This document shows positions 1 through 8,053 of a stretch of DNA of 64,000 nucleotides, one piece after another. The DNA lies in assembly GCF_020329485.1 (NCBI RefSeq), contig NZ_JAGKJI010000017.1:1-64000 (forward strand). The letters run 5' to 3'. Position numbers and translations under genes: made by a program. The notes under the pieces were generated by a model, which was given only the letters and a program-made list of their open reading frames with translations, was not told where the DNA came from and ran no database searches. Numbering within the stretch: the stretch's first letter is position 1; each line of letters starts with the position of its first letter. This stretch comes from Bradyrhizobium cenepequi (lineage in GTDB: Bacteria > Pseudomonadota > Alphaproteobacteria > Rhizobiales > Xanthobacteraceae).

Positions 1-374
1 ATCTCCCCGGTCTCCTTGGGATGCGCTTTCGTAAAGTGGAGGCTGATGAAGTTGTCGCGACGCTTGAGGTAAGCCGCGCCCTCGGCGCCTGGAATGGCTA
101 TCTGCACGCCGGCACCGTGACGTCACTCGCTGACACCTGCTGTGGTTACGGGACTTTGCGCGGCCTTCCGGCCGGCGCCAGTGGTTTCACCACCATGGAG
201 CTCAAGAGCAACCTAATCGGAACGGCACGCGAGGGCATCGTGGTCTGTACGGCGCGTCCGATACATAAAGGACGTACCACGCAAGTGTGGGACGCCGAAG
301 TGCGCCGCGAGGCCGATGGCGTCGCAATCGCTTACTTTCGCAACACGCAATTGGTCCTGTGGCCGAAAGCGTGA
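1..374 (+). CDS. PaaI-family acyl-CoA thioesterase, 5' end outside window
   Basis: Hotdog-fold thioesterase that hydrolyses acyl-CoA (often phenylacetyl- or other aryl-CoA) in the cytoplasm. The visible part carries the typical PaaI pattern: a region around LHAGTVTSLADTCCGYG (the hotdog helix, with D/N-type catalytic acid position), then TTMELKSNLI and ARPIHKGRTTQVWDAEV. The reading frame continues upstream of the first methionine at position 21 with GLLGMRF, which matches the usual PaaI N-terminus, so the true start lies left of the window. Only roughly 15-25 residues seem to be missing. The substrate cannot be read from the sequence. Confidence 0.8.
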   Translation, partial: LPGLLGMRFRKVEADEVVATLEVSRALGAWNGYLHAGTVTSLADTCCGYGTLRGLPAGASGFTTMELKSNLIGTAREGIVVCTARPIHKGRTTQVWDAEVRREADGVAIAYFRNTQLVLWPKA

Positions 375-497
375 TTGGCAGTCGTCGGCTACGCCGTAAC
401 CCGGCTCCGTCCGGAGTGGTGTCCGTCGATCGGCTCCGCCGTCGGTCGCAGAGGGAGCAATTTTTTCTTTGGCTTCCATTCGACTGAGCTGCCGGTG

Positions 498-542
498 TGG
501 CGCACCCGGCACGATTCGAACGTGCGGCCTCCACCTTCGGAG
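498..542 (-). pseudogene. 3' half of tRNA-Arg(CCG), probable attachment-site remnant
   Basis: Read on the minus strand this is anticodon loop CTCCGAA (anticodon CCG), anticodon-stem 3' side GGTGG, a variable loop, a perfect T-arm (GCACG / TTCGAAT / CGTGC), acceptor 3' strand and encoded CCA at 498. The 5' half (acceptor 5' strand, D-arm, 5' anticodon stem) is absent: the bases that should pair with GGTGG do not. The break is at the anticodon loop, the usual crossover site of tyrosine recombinases that use tRNA genes. No intact tRNA-Arg copy was seen elsewhere in the window. Confidence 0.75.
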
Positions 543-748
543 GGGATGCCGAGCATGGCAAGCCGGTCGAGATCGACGCGTTGCTGACCGTGACTCGCGA
601 TTTAGGCCAAATGGTTGGGGTGCGGACGCCGTTCATCGATGGCGTTCTCGGCCTCGCTCGTCTGAAGGCAACCAGTCTCGGCCTACTCGAGAGGACTGCC
701 GAGCTGGAAGAGTTGCATTGCCAAGCAGATCGTCAAGTCTGCGATTGA
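542..748 (+). pseudogene. C-terminal fragment of 2-dehydropantoate 2-reductase (ApbA/PanE)
   Basis: The frame reads GDAEHGKPVEIDALLT then LGQMVGVRTPFIDGVLGL, the typical C-terminal helical domain of ketopantoate reductase (substrate-binding EIDAL and VPTP-x-xD positions). The Rossmann N-terminal domain with its GxGxxG motif is missing. The fragment begins exactly where the tRNA fragment ends and has no start of its own, so it is the product of a recombination junction. Not expected to be functional. Confidence 0.55.
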
Positions 749-835
749 TCAGTTCGTGTGATTAAAATCCAATTATTCGATATTGGATTTGAGAGCCCCG
801 CACTGAGACCTTACGCCTATCGATAAGCCGGACCT
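733..835. repeat. Repeat A copy 1, ca. 100 bp with operator-like inverted repeat
   Basis: First of three copies (others near 2694 and 3682). The core is AATCCAAT (766-773), 8-bp spacer TATTCGAT, ATTGGATT (782-789), a perfect inverted repeat. The flanks are shared too: GATCAGTTCGTG before and ACGCCTATCGATA after. It lies just upstream of the small gene at 848. It may be a shared promoter/operator or a miniature mobile element. Confidence 0.8.
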
Positions 836-847
836 ACGCAGATTGTA

Positions 848-997
848 ATGGATCACACAGGCGTTACCCGACACATGTTCGATGCGAACGATGCTGAGGC
901 GCTCGCCAAGGCAGAAGAACGGTTCACCGACAGCAAAGGACACTTGCTCGCCCACAGCACGACCACGTGTCTCATTTTTCGGGCGCAGAGCGATTGA
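848..997 (+). CDS. Small protein, truncated relative of the 81-aa protein at 47082-47327
   Basis: Encodes 49 aa. The first half (MDHTGVTRHMFDANDAEAL) matches VLDHTGDTRHVFEASDAEAL in the protein encoded at 47082-47327 of this window. The second half then diverges, and the conserved C-terminus of that family (RITRSFDPTAQ-like) is lost. The frame is also open for a few codons upstream (QIV), as in the family. Function is unknown to me; probably a decayed paralogue. It follows repeat A. Confidence 0.45.
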   Translation: MDHTGVTRHMFDANDAEALAKAEERFTDSKGHLLAHSTTTCLIFRAQSD

Positions 998-1000
998 GGT

Positions 1001-1564
1001 ATGGCTTACCAAATCCAGCGTTATCCTGCCGAATTGATCGACGTGGTACGTCTGACTGCTGGCGAACGTGTCGTTATCCGGCCTGTCTTGCCGCAGGATC
1101 TGGAGCTCCTGAACACGTTCTTCCATGGTCTTTCCGCTGACGCGCGGTGCAGTCGGTTCATGCATCCTGTCAGTGAACTGTCTTCCGAACTGTTGCGGCA
1201 ATTCACGCAGGTGGACTATGCCAATCATGTCGCGCTCGTTGCCGAAGTCTTCGTCGATGGCTGCGAAGTCGTGATTGGAGAGGCGCGCTATGCGCGGGCG
1301 GCCGACGCCTCGTCAGCAGAATTTGCGGTATCGGTGGCCGACTCCTGGCAGGGTAACGGCCTCGCAAAACTGCTCTTGGGCAGACTTGAACGCTTCGCGT
1401 CAGAGGCCGGCGTTCGTCAGATAACGGCTCAGACATTTGCTAGTAATAAGAAAATGCTGGCGGTGGCAGCAAAAGCTGGCTTCAAGATTTCTGCGAGTCT
1501 CGGCGCGCCGGGCGTAATGCGGCTTGTAAAGAGACTGGCTCCGCTGCAGCAGAGACCGAAATGA
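1001..1564 (+). CDS. GNAT-family N-acetyltransferase
   Basis: 187-aa protein of the Gcn5-related acetyltransferase fold, transferring acetyl from acetyl-CoA to an amine or protein lysine. The N-terminal part (IRPVLPQDLELL, then SRFMHPVSELS) resembles the acetyltransferase domain attached to acyl-CoA ligases in the Pat family. Motif A is VADSWQGNGLAKLLL (residues ca. 112-126, Q/RxxGxG/A-like acetyl-CoA loop), and ASNKKMLAVAAKAGF is the conserved C-terminal motif. Its stop overlaps the start of the next gene (ATGA at 1561), so the two are translationally coupled. The substrate is unknown. Confidence 0.8.
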   Translation: MAYQIQRYPAELIDVVRLTAGERVVIRPVLPQDLELLNTFFHGLSADARCSRFMHPVSELSSELLRQFTQVDYANHVALVAEVFVDGCEVVIGEARYARAADASSAEFAVSVADSWQGNGLAKLLLGRLERFASEAGVRQITAQTFASNKKMLAVAAKAGFKISASLGAPGVMRLVKRLAPLQQRPK

Positions 1565-2466
1565 CGCCCGATACCCCTTTTACGAATGGTCGGCCCGGAG
1601 TCATCTCCAGGTCGCACGCTTGGGGCCCGCTGCTTGTGGTCGCGACCGCCGTTGGTTGGGGCCTCGGCTGGCCCATGATGAAGATCGCCATGCACGATTG
1701 GCCGCCGCTGTTCGCCCGCGGCTGCGCCGGGCTGGCTGCCGCGCTCGGCCTCGCCATCATCGCGGTGGTGCGAGGACAGAACGTCTTACCCTCGCGCAGC
1801 CTGGCGTCGCGGCTCGCCCTCGGGGCAGCGATTAATGTGTTCGCCTGGATGGGCTTCACAGCCTTGGCGCTACTGTGGCTTACGGTGGCACAAGCTGCGC
1901 TGCTGACGTTCTCCATGCCGATCTGGGCGACGCTGCTCGCTTGGCCGATCCTTGGGGAGCGCCCCAGGTTGCGAAGTGTGATCGCCCTGTGCCTCGGCGT
2001 GGCCGGATTGGTCCTCCTTATGGGAGCAAATTTGGGAGGCGGGATCGAAACGTTTCCGGGCGTGGCGCTCGCCCTTGTCGCGGCCATCCTGTTCGCCCTG
2101 GGCGCAGTCACCTCCCGAGCGCCTATTCCGCTGCCGCCGATGGTCTCAACCGCGTGGCAGATCGGCCTCGGTTCGGCGGCAATGATCGTCGTTGACTTGA
2201 CCCTCAACGGGTCGGATATCAGGCCGCTGAGCTTCGCTGGAGCAGGCGCGCTCGCCTACATGGCGGTGTGTCCCATGGCTCTCTGCTATCTCTCGTGGTT
2301 CGCTGCCCTTGAGCGTGTTCCCGCAGCGACGGCATCGACCGGGCTTCTACTGGTCCCGGTTGTCGGCGCGCTGTCTGCCGCTGCGATTCTCGGCGAGGCA
2401 CTAGGTTTCCGGGAAATCTGCGCGTTCGTGCTGACTCTTGGAGGGGTGGCACTGGAGTTGCACTAG
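1561..2466 (+). CDS. EamA/DMT-superfamily transporter
   Basis: 301-aa inner-membrane protein with about ten hydrophobic segments arranged as two EamA repeats (ca. residues 22-150 and 170-300). PILGERPRL-type signatures end the first repeat and AAILGEALGF ends the second. Members export metabolites or amino acids; the cargo cannot be told. The start overlaps the acetyltransferase stop by 4 bp, so this is a two-gene operon and export of an acetylated product is conceivable, though purely inferential. Confidence 0.85.
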   Translation: MTPDTPFTNGRPGVISRSHAWGPLLVVATAVGWGLGWPMMKIAMHDWPPLFARGCAGLAAALGLAIIAVVRGQNVLPSRSLASRLALGAAINVFAWMGFTALALLWLTVAQAALLTFSMPIWATLLAWPILGERPRLRSVIALCLGVAGLVLLMGANLGGGIETFPGVALALVAAILFALGAVTSRAPIPLPPMVSTAWQIGLGSAAMIVVDLTLNGSDIRPLSFAGAGALAYMAVCPMALCYLSWFAALERVPAATASTGLLLVPVVGALSAAAILGEALGFREICAFVLTLGGVALELH

Positions 2467-2693
2467 GGCATCTACACATCTTCCTGAGTCTTTTCAGCGA
2501 GTTGTCGACAGAATGCTGAAAAGCCGCGCATTTTCGCTAGACCCGACGCGGGATATCTCGTCCTCAGGTAACAACTAAGTCTTTGATCATGAGTCAGTTT
2601 TTCAGATCGAAGAGATGTGTAGATACCCTAGTGGAGTTGCAGGGACGCAGATGACGGACCACCCGGAGCAACGCGAAGAGAGACGTCCAACTA

Positions 2694-2793
2694 GTCAAGC
2701 CTGCGATTGATCAGTTCGTGTGATTAAAATCCAATTATTCGATATTGGGTTTGAGAGTCCCGCGCATTCTAACCTTACGCCTAGCCATACATC
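2694..2793. repeat. Repeat A copy 2
   Basis: Same ca. 100-bp unit as at 733-835, 18 bp upstream of the gene at 2812. Core AATCCAAT-TATTCGAT-ATTGGGTT, with one mismatch in the right arm. The stretch 2467-2693 before it holds no gene that I can see. Confidence 0.8.
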
Positions 2794-2811
2794 AAACGAT
2801 AGGGTGCTCTC

Positions 2812-3459
2812 ATGATGTTACTTACACACACCGCGGACGCCGAGGGTACCGGCGCGCTGCCGTGGCAGGAGAGTTTCACCGCGCGTCTCGAGGCGCTCGC
2901 CCTCCTGCAAACCTTGAACGCAGAGCTTCTAAGCCACGACTGCGCTACGCTGACTCTGGACCGCTGGTGTGCCGCCCACCGGTTGGCCTCGCCGGCTCGT
3001 ATCGTGGCCGATCGCGCCGCTGGCGCGGAGCAAGCGCCGACGGATGAGCAGCGTCAGCTTCTCGGCGTCAGCGCGACGGAGCCTGTCCGCGACCGCAGAG
3101 TGCGCCTCATCTGCGGCGACCACATTCTCTCGGAAGCGGATAACTGGTACGTACCCGCCCGGCTGACACCGGAGATGAACCGGCTGCTCGACACCACCGA
3201 CATCGCTTTCGGCCGAGCAGTGCAAGCGCTTAATTTCCGGCGCCACACGTTATCGGCGAAGCTGCTCTGGCCACCGCTGCCGCAGGACTGGGAAATGGGC
3301 GCCCCGCTGCCGGAGCGGAAAGGGGCGACGCTCACAATCCCCCACGCGGTGCTGCAGCACTGCGCTGTGCTTTCCCTGCCGGACGGCACCCCGTTCAGCG
3401 AGGTGGTCGAGACCTACACTCGGGAGGTGCTTGCCTTCCCAGAGCCACAACGGCCCTAG
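2812..3459 (+). CDS. Chorismate-lyase/UTRA-fold-like protein
   Basis: 215-aa protein. The central part (RRVRLICGDHILSEADNWYVP, then RLTPEMNRLL and TDIAFGRAV) resembles the UbiC-like fold: an arginine-rich strand, a W-Y/V-P element and the FGR segment. The N-terminus (LEALALLQTLNAEL) is a helical lead. No secretion signal. A UbiC role (pyruvate removal from chorismate) is not proven, because the catalytic Glu of true lyases cannot be assigned with confidence. ATG preceded by GGTGCTCTC, only a weak ribosome site. Repeat A copy 2 sits directly upstream and probably contains its promoter. Confidence 0.5.
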   Translation: MMLLTHTADAEGTGALPWQESFTARLEALALLQTLNAELLSHDCATLTLDRWCAAHRLASPARIVADRAAGAEQAPTDEQRQLLGVSATEPVRDRRVRLICGDHILSEADNWYVPARLTPEMNRLLDTTDIAFGRAVQALNFRRHTLSAKLLWPPLPQDWEMGAPLPERKGATLTIPHAVLQHCAVLSLPDGTPFSEVVETYTREVLAFPEPQRP

Positions 3460-3681
3460 TACATCCACAAGGGCGACAACGTCACGATCTGTTGCGCCTC
3501 CGGCAACCGTGGCTCGGACGCGATCGATGATCCGGATCGCGTCATAGTCGATTGGCCTCGCCCGCATATGACACTCCCAGGCGGTCACCGACCGCGGCGT
3601 AGCCGCGGCCGATTCTTCAACATCGATCTGATCAACAAGCTCGAAGCGGATAGCCGTGCCGCGAGGCCACATCGCCAATTA
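3460..3681. other. Non-coding stretch with a GC-rich hairpin
   Basis: No convincing gene. A perfect 7-bp hairpin CCGCGGC-GTA-GCCGCGG lies at 3592-3608 without a T-run. It could be part of a transcription end for the gene ending at 3459, but this is weak. Confidence 0.3.
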
Positions 3682-3780
3682 GCCAAGCCTGCGATTTGAT
3701 CAGTTCGTGTGATTAAAATCCAATCATTCGATATTGGATTTAAGAGCTCCACACGCTGACCATACGCCTATCGATACATC
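3682..3780. repeat. Repeat A copy 3
   Basis: Third copy of the unit at 733-835 and 2694-2793, with a perfect AATCCAAT / ATTGGATT inverted repeat and spacer CATTCGAT. It again precedes a small open frame. Confidence 0.8.
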
Positions 3781-3835
3781 GACGCTCATTTTTCGGGTGA
3801 CGAGACGTCAAACGGCGAAAGCAAAGAAAAAGGCA

Positions 3836-4036
3836 ATGATGATGAAGGCAAGATCCGATCAGCGGACCGCAGAGCTCACGATCGATATTCCGATCTCACT
3901 GCGCCAGTCGCTTGAGGACGAGGCGCGACGGGCATCAACCACGCCATCCGCGGTGGTGCCCACCTGCTACAACCGTAACCGACTCGCTCGGCGCCAATTA
4001 TGTCGTAACGCGCAGCCACGAAGATCGGCGCGGTAA
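3836..4036 (+). CDS. Possible short ribbon-helix-helix-like protein, likely truncated
   Basis: MMMKARSDQRTAELTID followed by IPISLRQSLEDEARR resembles a short DNA-binding RHH (CopG/Arc) start: a strand, then a helix beginning LRQSLEDEA. The downstream part (from ca. residue 35) is Arg/Asn-rich and looks out of frame, while another frame reads VTDSLGANYVVT, so a frameshift near 3955 is likely. Start could also be GTG at 3797. Low confidence. Confidence 0.3.
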   Translation: MMMKARSDQRTAELTIDIPISLRQSLEDEARRASTTPSAVVPTCYNRNRLARRQLCRNAQPRRSAR

Positions 4037-4149
4037 ACTGTTTTTCCGTAAGCATTCTGAGCCGTCGCCGGAGCAGCGCAGCTCCCTGTTCCCGAAAAAG
4101 AAGGGATCATGGCCAAGAAGGTCCGCGACTCCGATCGATTTCGTCGGGC

Positions 4150-4405
4150 CGGTGCGCGGCGGTGAATAATGACAGGCACATCGAATGCGAACGGATTTCT
4201 CGCAGCAACGAGCCCATCGTCCTGACCCAAGCGAAGGTCGAGAATGATTAGACCGGGCCGGTGTTTCCTCGAGATGGCAGCGCAGTTCAGCCCGACTGGA
4301 CGCAGCCCTGGTCGGCATACCGTGCTCTTACAGAGTTCCGATCACCATCTGCCGCAAGGTGGGATCGTCATCAGCAACAATGATATCACCTACATCTACC
4401 AGCAT
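4150..4405 (-). pseudogene. Decayed response-regulator receiver domain
   Basis: On the minus strand, MLVDVGDIIVADDDPTL (acidic pocket DDD), RQMVIGTL, then an in-frame TAA, EHGMPTRAA, and after a frameshift GLIILDLRLGQDDGL (phospho-acceptor Asp) and DVPVII. This is a two-component receiver with at least one stop and one frameshift and no output domain. Confidence 0.55.
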
Positions 4406-4824
4406 GGTTGATCTCTTGAATTGGCAGCCACCAACCGGGATGCAGGTCTAGCCTTGAACACGAAATCTGTTGGCTATTGCGGACGGACGAAGTGAGTCCC
4501 TCCGTCACCGGAATCTATTCGCTGAAACCGGATGTCATGTGCCAACGACGTACTTTGATATGTGTCGATGACGCACAAAGATATTCTCCTTTTGACGCGA
4601 TCTCATTTCGAGAGCAAACCTAAGGTCCGCGCGATCGCCGCTTCCATCGCATTCGGGCGGCTTTGACGTGACGTCAAAAACCCACGTGGTTGACGGCTTT
4701 GTCGATGCGGTCTGGTCGGAGCGGGCTTTTGGGTAGCGAAGGATAGTATAGGTCTACACTAGGCCGCTTGGTTCCGAGGCGTCGAAAAGGTCGTCCTCTG
4801 GATGATAGGCTGCGTCACTGCCGT
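4406..4824. other. No gene seen
   Basis: No reading frame, RNA or repeat that I can support. Short frames on both strands lack ribosome sites and recognisable motifs. Confidence 0.4.
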
Positions 4825-5289
4825 CTATTGGTCGACCGACTCCGGCACGCTCGGTTCGACAAGGCGCATGTGCCATCCATCGGCGTCGCGCTGATAAACT
4901 GCGACGATGCTGCCGTGCTCTTTGCGAAGATGGCCATTTGTTTTCGGTACAGTGACGGTGAATTGGGTTAGGCCATACCCGCCATTGCCCTGGACGTGCG
5001 CTTCGACAACTTTGATCGAATGGTCCTGGGCACCGGCGGCGAAGCGCTTGGTATAATAAGTCGTAAGGGCCTGCCGACCACGCACGATCGACCCGGACGG
5101 TGCGACAAGCACACCGTCCGAGGTGTAGAGCGCGGCCATGCCCGCTGGATTCTTGGCGGCGTAATTGGCGTCATATTGCTGCGCCAGCGCGCTCGCAGCC
5201 TGCATCAATTCCGCCTTCGTGACATCCGCAGCCGAGGCCGGGGTGACGATAGCCCCGGCTAACAGGGCAAGGGTGAGCAATCTGATCAT
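4825..5289 (-). CDS. Secreted SnoaL/DUF4440-like (NTF2-fold) protein
   Basis: 154 aa with a clear Sec signal peptide (MIRLLTLALLAGAIVTPASA, cleavage after ASA near residue 20). The mature part has the NTF2-like pattern: helix with YDANYAAKNPAGMAALYTSDGVLVAPSG, then GRQALTTYYTKRF, and C-terminal strands GSIVAVYQRDADGWHMRLVE. Such proteins are cone-shaped binding or catalytic scaffolds; the ligand is unknown. The ribosome site GGAGACC precedes the ATG. Periplasmic. Confidence 0.75.
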   Translation of the reverse strand: MIRLLTLALLAGAIVTPASAADVTKAELMQAASALAQQYDANYAAKNPAGMAALYTSDGVLVAPSGSIVRGRQALTTYYTKRFAAGAQDHSIKVVEAHVQGNGGYGLTQFTVTVPKTNGHLRKEHGSIVAVYQRDADGWHMRLVEPSVPESVDQ

Positions 5290-5525
5290 TTCGGGTCTCC
5301 TGGAGCTAATCTGGAGGGCAGATCACGCGCGTCCCCACAGTTGGCAGGTAGTTTTGCAAAAGTGTTTTCTGCGCGCGCGGCGGCGCCGGCATGGATCAGC
5401 AATCCTCAGCGAGCATTTGGGTGCCATCCATCTTTTCTGTAGCCGAAAACTTCAGACATTCGACGTCACTGAAACATCGGGCTGCGCCGAAGGTCGCCAA
5501 GATATCTCTTGATATCAAAGGACCC

Positions 5526-5774
5526 TTAGTGGTGATGTTGCCCGCGCATGTGGTGGCTTACATGGTGCTGCATGTTGGCGTTACTATTCCGCCAGTCGTT
5601 ATCGCGATAGTAGCCACCATCGGTGTACGGATTCCCCGGTCCCAGGTTTTGACAATTTGCATTCGGGTAGAACTGCGCGCAATAGCCAGGATCTGAGATA
5701 ACGGCTTGCGCCAGCGCGGGGGTTACGAATGCGGCTGTGGCAACAGCAGCGGCGGCCATCAATGCGAATTTCAT
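5526..5774 (-). CDS. Small secreted protein with His/Asn-rich C-terminus
   Basis: 82 aa starting MKFALMAAAAVATAAF, with a signal peptide ending near ALAQA (residue 23). The mature part carries a Cys pair (GYCAQFYPNANCQNLG) and ends with HHVSHHMRGQHHH, a possible metal-binding tail. The start at 5774 is chosen over an upstream frame because AGGAGACC lies just before it. Function is unknown; of the same type as other small secreted proteins in this window. Confidence 0.65.
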   Translation of the reverse strand: MKFALMAAAAVATAAFVTPALAQAVISDPGYCAQFYPNANCQNLGPGNPYTDGGYYRDNDWRNSNANMQHHVSHHMRGQHHH

Positions 5775-6007
5775 CTTGGTCTCCTGGGTAATGGTACTGA
5801 CTACATGGGAGCGCGCCGTGAGCTCCGCCATTTGTGTTTTGGGTAGCTCCTTCAAACGTGATGATCGACACTGGAGGTTGACCGTCATCACGGTCTAGCG
5901 TTGCATCGATACCAATGCAGCAAGCCGGATGAATCATTATTAAGTTGCATCCGCGGATGCGGCGCGCATGCTCGGCAAAGGAGCAGGCTCTTCGTGGGAG
6001 AGGAAAC

Positions 6008-6254
6008 ATGAAGACCATTTCCATGATGGTGGTAGCTGCAACAATCGCATTTTTCTGCGATCTCTTTCGCCCCGGCGGCAGAGCCAGCAAAGGCAAAACC
6101 TCACAGAACTACCGAACATTACTGCCTGTCATAAGAGGCCGGAGGTGACTGCGGCTTTACAAGCTACGCGCAATGTGAGGCCACAGCTTCCGGCATCGGT
6201 GGCGACTGCACGCGTCAAGCTGCGAAAGTAGCAGAACATCCAGCGCAGGGGTGA
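6008..6254 (+). pseudogene. DUF3551-type small secreted protein, broken
   Basis: Starts with ATG after GGGAGAGGAAAC and a signal-like MKTISMMVVAATIAFF. The frame must then shift near 6056 to continue AISFAPAAEPAKA. The family pattern follows: EHYCLS, an in-frame TAA, GDCGFTSYAQCEATASGIGGDC. The Cys spacing matches DUF3551 proteins common in Bradyrhizobium. One frameshift and one stop make it a pseudogene. Confidence 0.55.
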
Positions 6255-6627
6255 CGAACCTGCATCCTGGATTGATTTCACCAGCTTTTCTGCAGCGTCG
6301 AGATCTAAATAGGAATTCAATGGTTTCGGACGGATTGCGAAATCGCAACCTTGGCGAATGCGCAATCTGATCATTGTCGTTGTCGTGCTGGCCGCTGTGT
6401 GGCGATGAGGCAGGGGTCCTACCGACCTCTGCCCACTGTCCCCACGCAAGCAGCGAAGGCGCCTTCACTTTTTATGCGACTGACGATCGGGGCATCCGGA
6501 AGACGGAAGCATGGTCAATCGGGATGGAGAGCTATGGTGGACCCTAAATCGGAATTTAGTGGCGTCGCCGAGTTATAGACCTAGCTTCAACAACATTCCG
6601 GGGGCAGTCTGACGAACGGAGCTCCCC
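6255..6627. other. Spacer with one copy of a CCACTAAATTC motif (reverse)
   Basis: No gene seen. At 6545-6564 it holds TAAATCGGAATTTAGTGGCG, whose complement resembles the identical 18-bp motifs at 53136-53153 and 54071-54088. Confidence 0.4.
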
Positions 6628-6894
6628 ATGTCGAATAACACGACAAAATTCGCTGCAGCATTGTTCCTGGTCCTGGCCACGCCTGTCGCTTCATTTGCGC
6701 AAGGCGGCGGCTCAGCTGCGGCGGGACATTTGGGCTCGGCCACAGTGGGTACAGGAGGGGGCCGACCAAACGCTGCTGTGCTTGGCACGCTGGGTAACAT
6801 GTCGGCCGACCCGAGCAGGATTGGAAACGCTTCCAGGATACTCCCGCTTCCGCAGCCGAACATACACGTTCCGGCGATTCCGCAGTTCAAGTAG
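6628..6894 (+). CDS. Small secreted Gly/Pro-rich protein
   Basis: 88 aa. Signal peptide MSNNTTKFAAALFLVLATPV with cleavage after SFA near residue 24. The mature region is low-complexity Gly/Ala/Pro/Asn (GGGSAAAGHLG, ILPLPQPNIHVP) without Cys. Ribosome site ACGGAGC before the ATG. Function unknown. Confidence 0.6.
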   Translation: MSNNTTKFAAALFLVLATPVASFAQGGGSAAAGHLGSATVGTGGGRPNAAVLGTLGNMSADPSRIGNASRILPLPQPNIHVPAIPQFK

Positions 6895-7017
6895 ATTTGC
6901 GGCGCATCAAGCGCGAGAGCTTGATCCTATGCAGCTCACGCTTGAGCCGGATGGACTCACCTGGCGCCATGGGACGTACTGCGAATGTTGGGGTGATCCC
7001 GAACGGGAGCTTCAACC

Positions 7018-7281
7018 ATGAGCACTATTCCTCTTCACGTTCAGAGACGCGTCGAGCAACGCTGGACCGCTCGGTTCGGTTCGTCAGGAAACTCGGACCC
7101 GCCAAACAACGTCGGGCTGAAAGGCTCGCCTGGACGTCGTGTGGCAGCCAGGACAGCCTCCGCAGGAAGCGCGGCGGCCGGATGCATCGACGCCATGTGC
7201 GACAAAGCCTTCCAGGACCTGCCGCTCTCCGCATCTGAGGTCGGACGGCCATCCGTCACCGGTGCGAGCAGGTATGAATAG
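7018..7281 (+). CDS. Small hypothetical protein with LHVQRRVEQRW motif
   Basis: 87 aa. The start MSTIPLHVQRRVEQRWTARF is characteristic of a small soluble protein family I associate with Bradyrhizobium. The rest is Gly/Ser/Ala-rich and less conserved in character. No signal peptide or membrane segment. GGGAGCTTCAACC lies before the ATG. Function unknown. Confidence 0.5.
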   Translation: MSTIPLHVQRRVEQRWTARFGSSGNSDPPNNVGLKGSPGRRVAARTASAGSAAAGCIDAMCDKAFQDLPLSASEVGRPSVTGASRYE

Positions 7282-7312
7282 CCTCTCACCCTAATACGAT
7301 AAGGACTACTCC

Positions 7313-7807
7313 ATGCTCATCCGCTCGCTTTTCACCTTTGCCGCTTTTGCTCTTTCCGCGGTTTCTGCGACGGCTCAGGACATTCCGGCCAAACTCGCGC
7401 TCCCGCAGGAGCGCCCGCTCGTCGGCGAGTACGCCGCCAAGGGCGTTCAGATATACGTCTGCGGTGTCAAGGGCGCCGCCACCGAATGGAGCTTCAAGGG
7501 CCCTGAGGCCAAGCTTGTCGACGCACAGGGCAGGCCGTTCGCCAGGCACTACGCCGGCCCGACCTGGGAAGCGCCCGATGGCTCCAAGATCGTCGGCAAG
7601 GTTTTAGCAACTGAGCCTGCTCCGAAGGGGGGCGCAATTCCCTGGCTGCTATTGTCGACAGAGCCTTCGGGATCCGGGGTACTTGCCGGTGCGCGTTTCG
7701 TGCAACGGGTCAACACCTCCGGCGGAGTCGGGCCGATCGGCGCGTGTCCGACGGCCGGAACAGAGCGGCGTGTCGACTACACAGCTGACTACATCTTTTA
7801 CAAGTGA
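7313..7807 (+). CDS. DUF3455 secreted protein
   Basis: 164 aa with signal peptide MLIRSLFTFAAFALSAVSATA. The mature part shows the DUF3455 pattern: GVQIYVCGV, EWSFKGPEAKLVDAQGR, HYAGPTWEAPDGSKIVGKV, IPWLLLS, FVQRVNTSGG and a late Cys (GACPTAG), probably disulfide-bonded to the early Cys. Periplasmic or extracellular; the biochemical role of the family is not established. Ribosome site AAGGACT before the ATG. Confidence 0.8.
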   Translation: MLIRSLFTFAAFALSAVSATAQDIPAKLALPQERPLVGEYAAKGVQIYVCGVKGAATEWSFKGPEAKLVDAQGRPFARHYAGPTWEAPDGSKIVGKVLATEPAPKGGAIPWLLLSTEPSGSGVLAGARFVQRVNTSGGVGPIGACPTAGTERRVDYTADYIFYK

Positions 7808-7856
7808 TTGTTGACCGGGATTGTCAAAAGCAAGGAATTAGCTCGCCTCTAAAAAT

Positions 7857-8042
7857 GTGCCCAACGCAAAGCGAAAGGTTGGCAGTCGCCGTGCGAAGAC
7901 CGGAGGCGACAGCGTTACGTCACGCGTCGACGCCGAGGAGCTCGGCGGCGTCATGTCCGAGAAGCTGGCGGAGCTGTTCGCGGAGAGTGCGACCGAAGAG
8001 CACGCGCTGCGCCCGGTGCGGCGCCGGCGCTTGGATTCGTAG
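7857..8042 (+). CDS. Possible 61-aa basic/acidic small protein
   Basis: MPNAKRKVGSRRAKTGG followed by an acidic helix (DAEELGGVMSEKLAELFAE) and a basic end. It looks like a plausible short soluble protein but has no strong ribosome site and no recognised family. Could be non-coding. Confidence 0.25.
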   Translation: MPNAKRKVGSRRAKTGGDSVTSRVDAEELGGVMSEKLAELFAESATEEHALRPVRRRRLDS

Positions 8043-8053
8043 TCCGTCGGGCG

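Noticed and set aside
498..560. Complete tRNA-Arg gene
   Set aside because: The 5' half, D-arm and 5' acceptor strand are missing and the anticodon stem does not pair.
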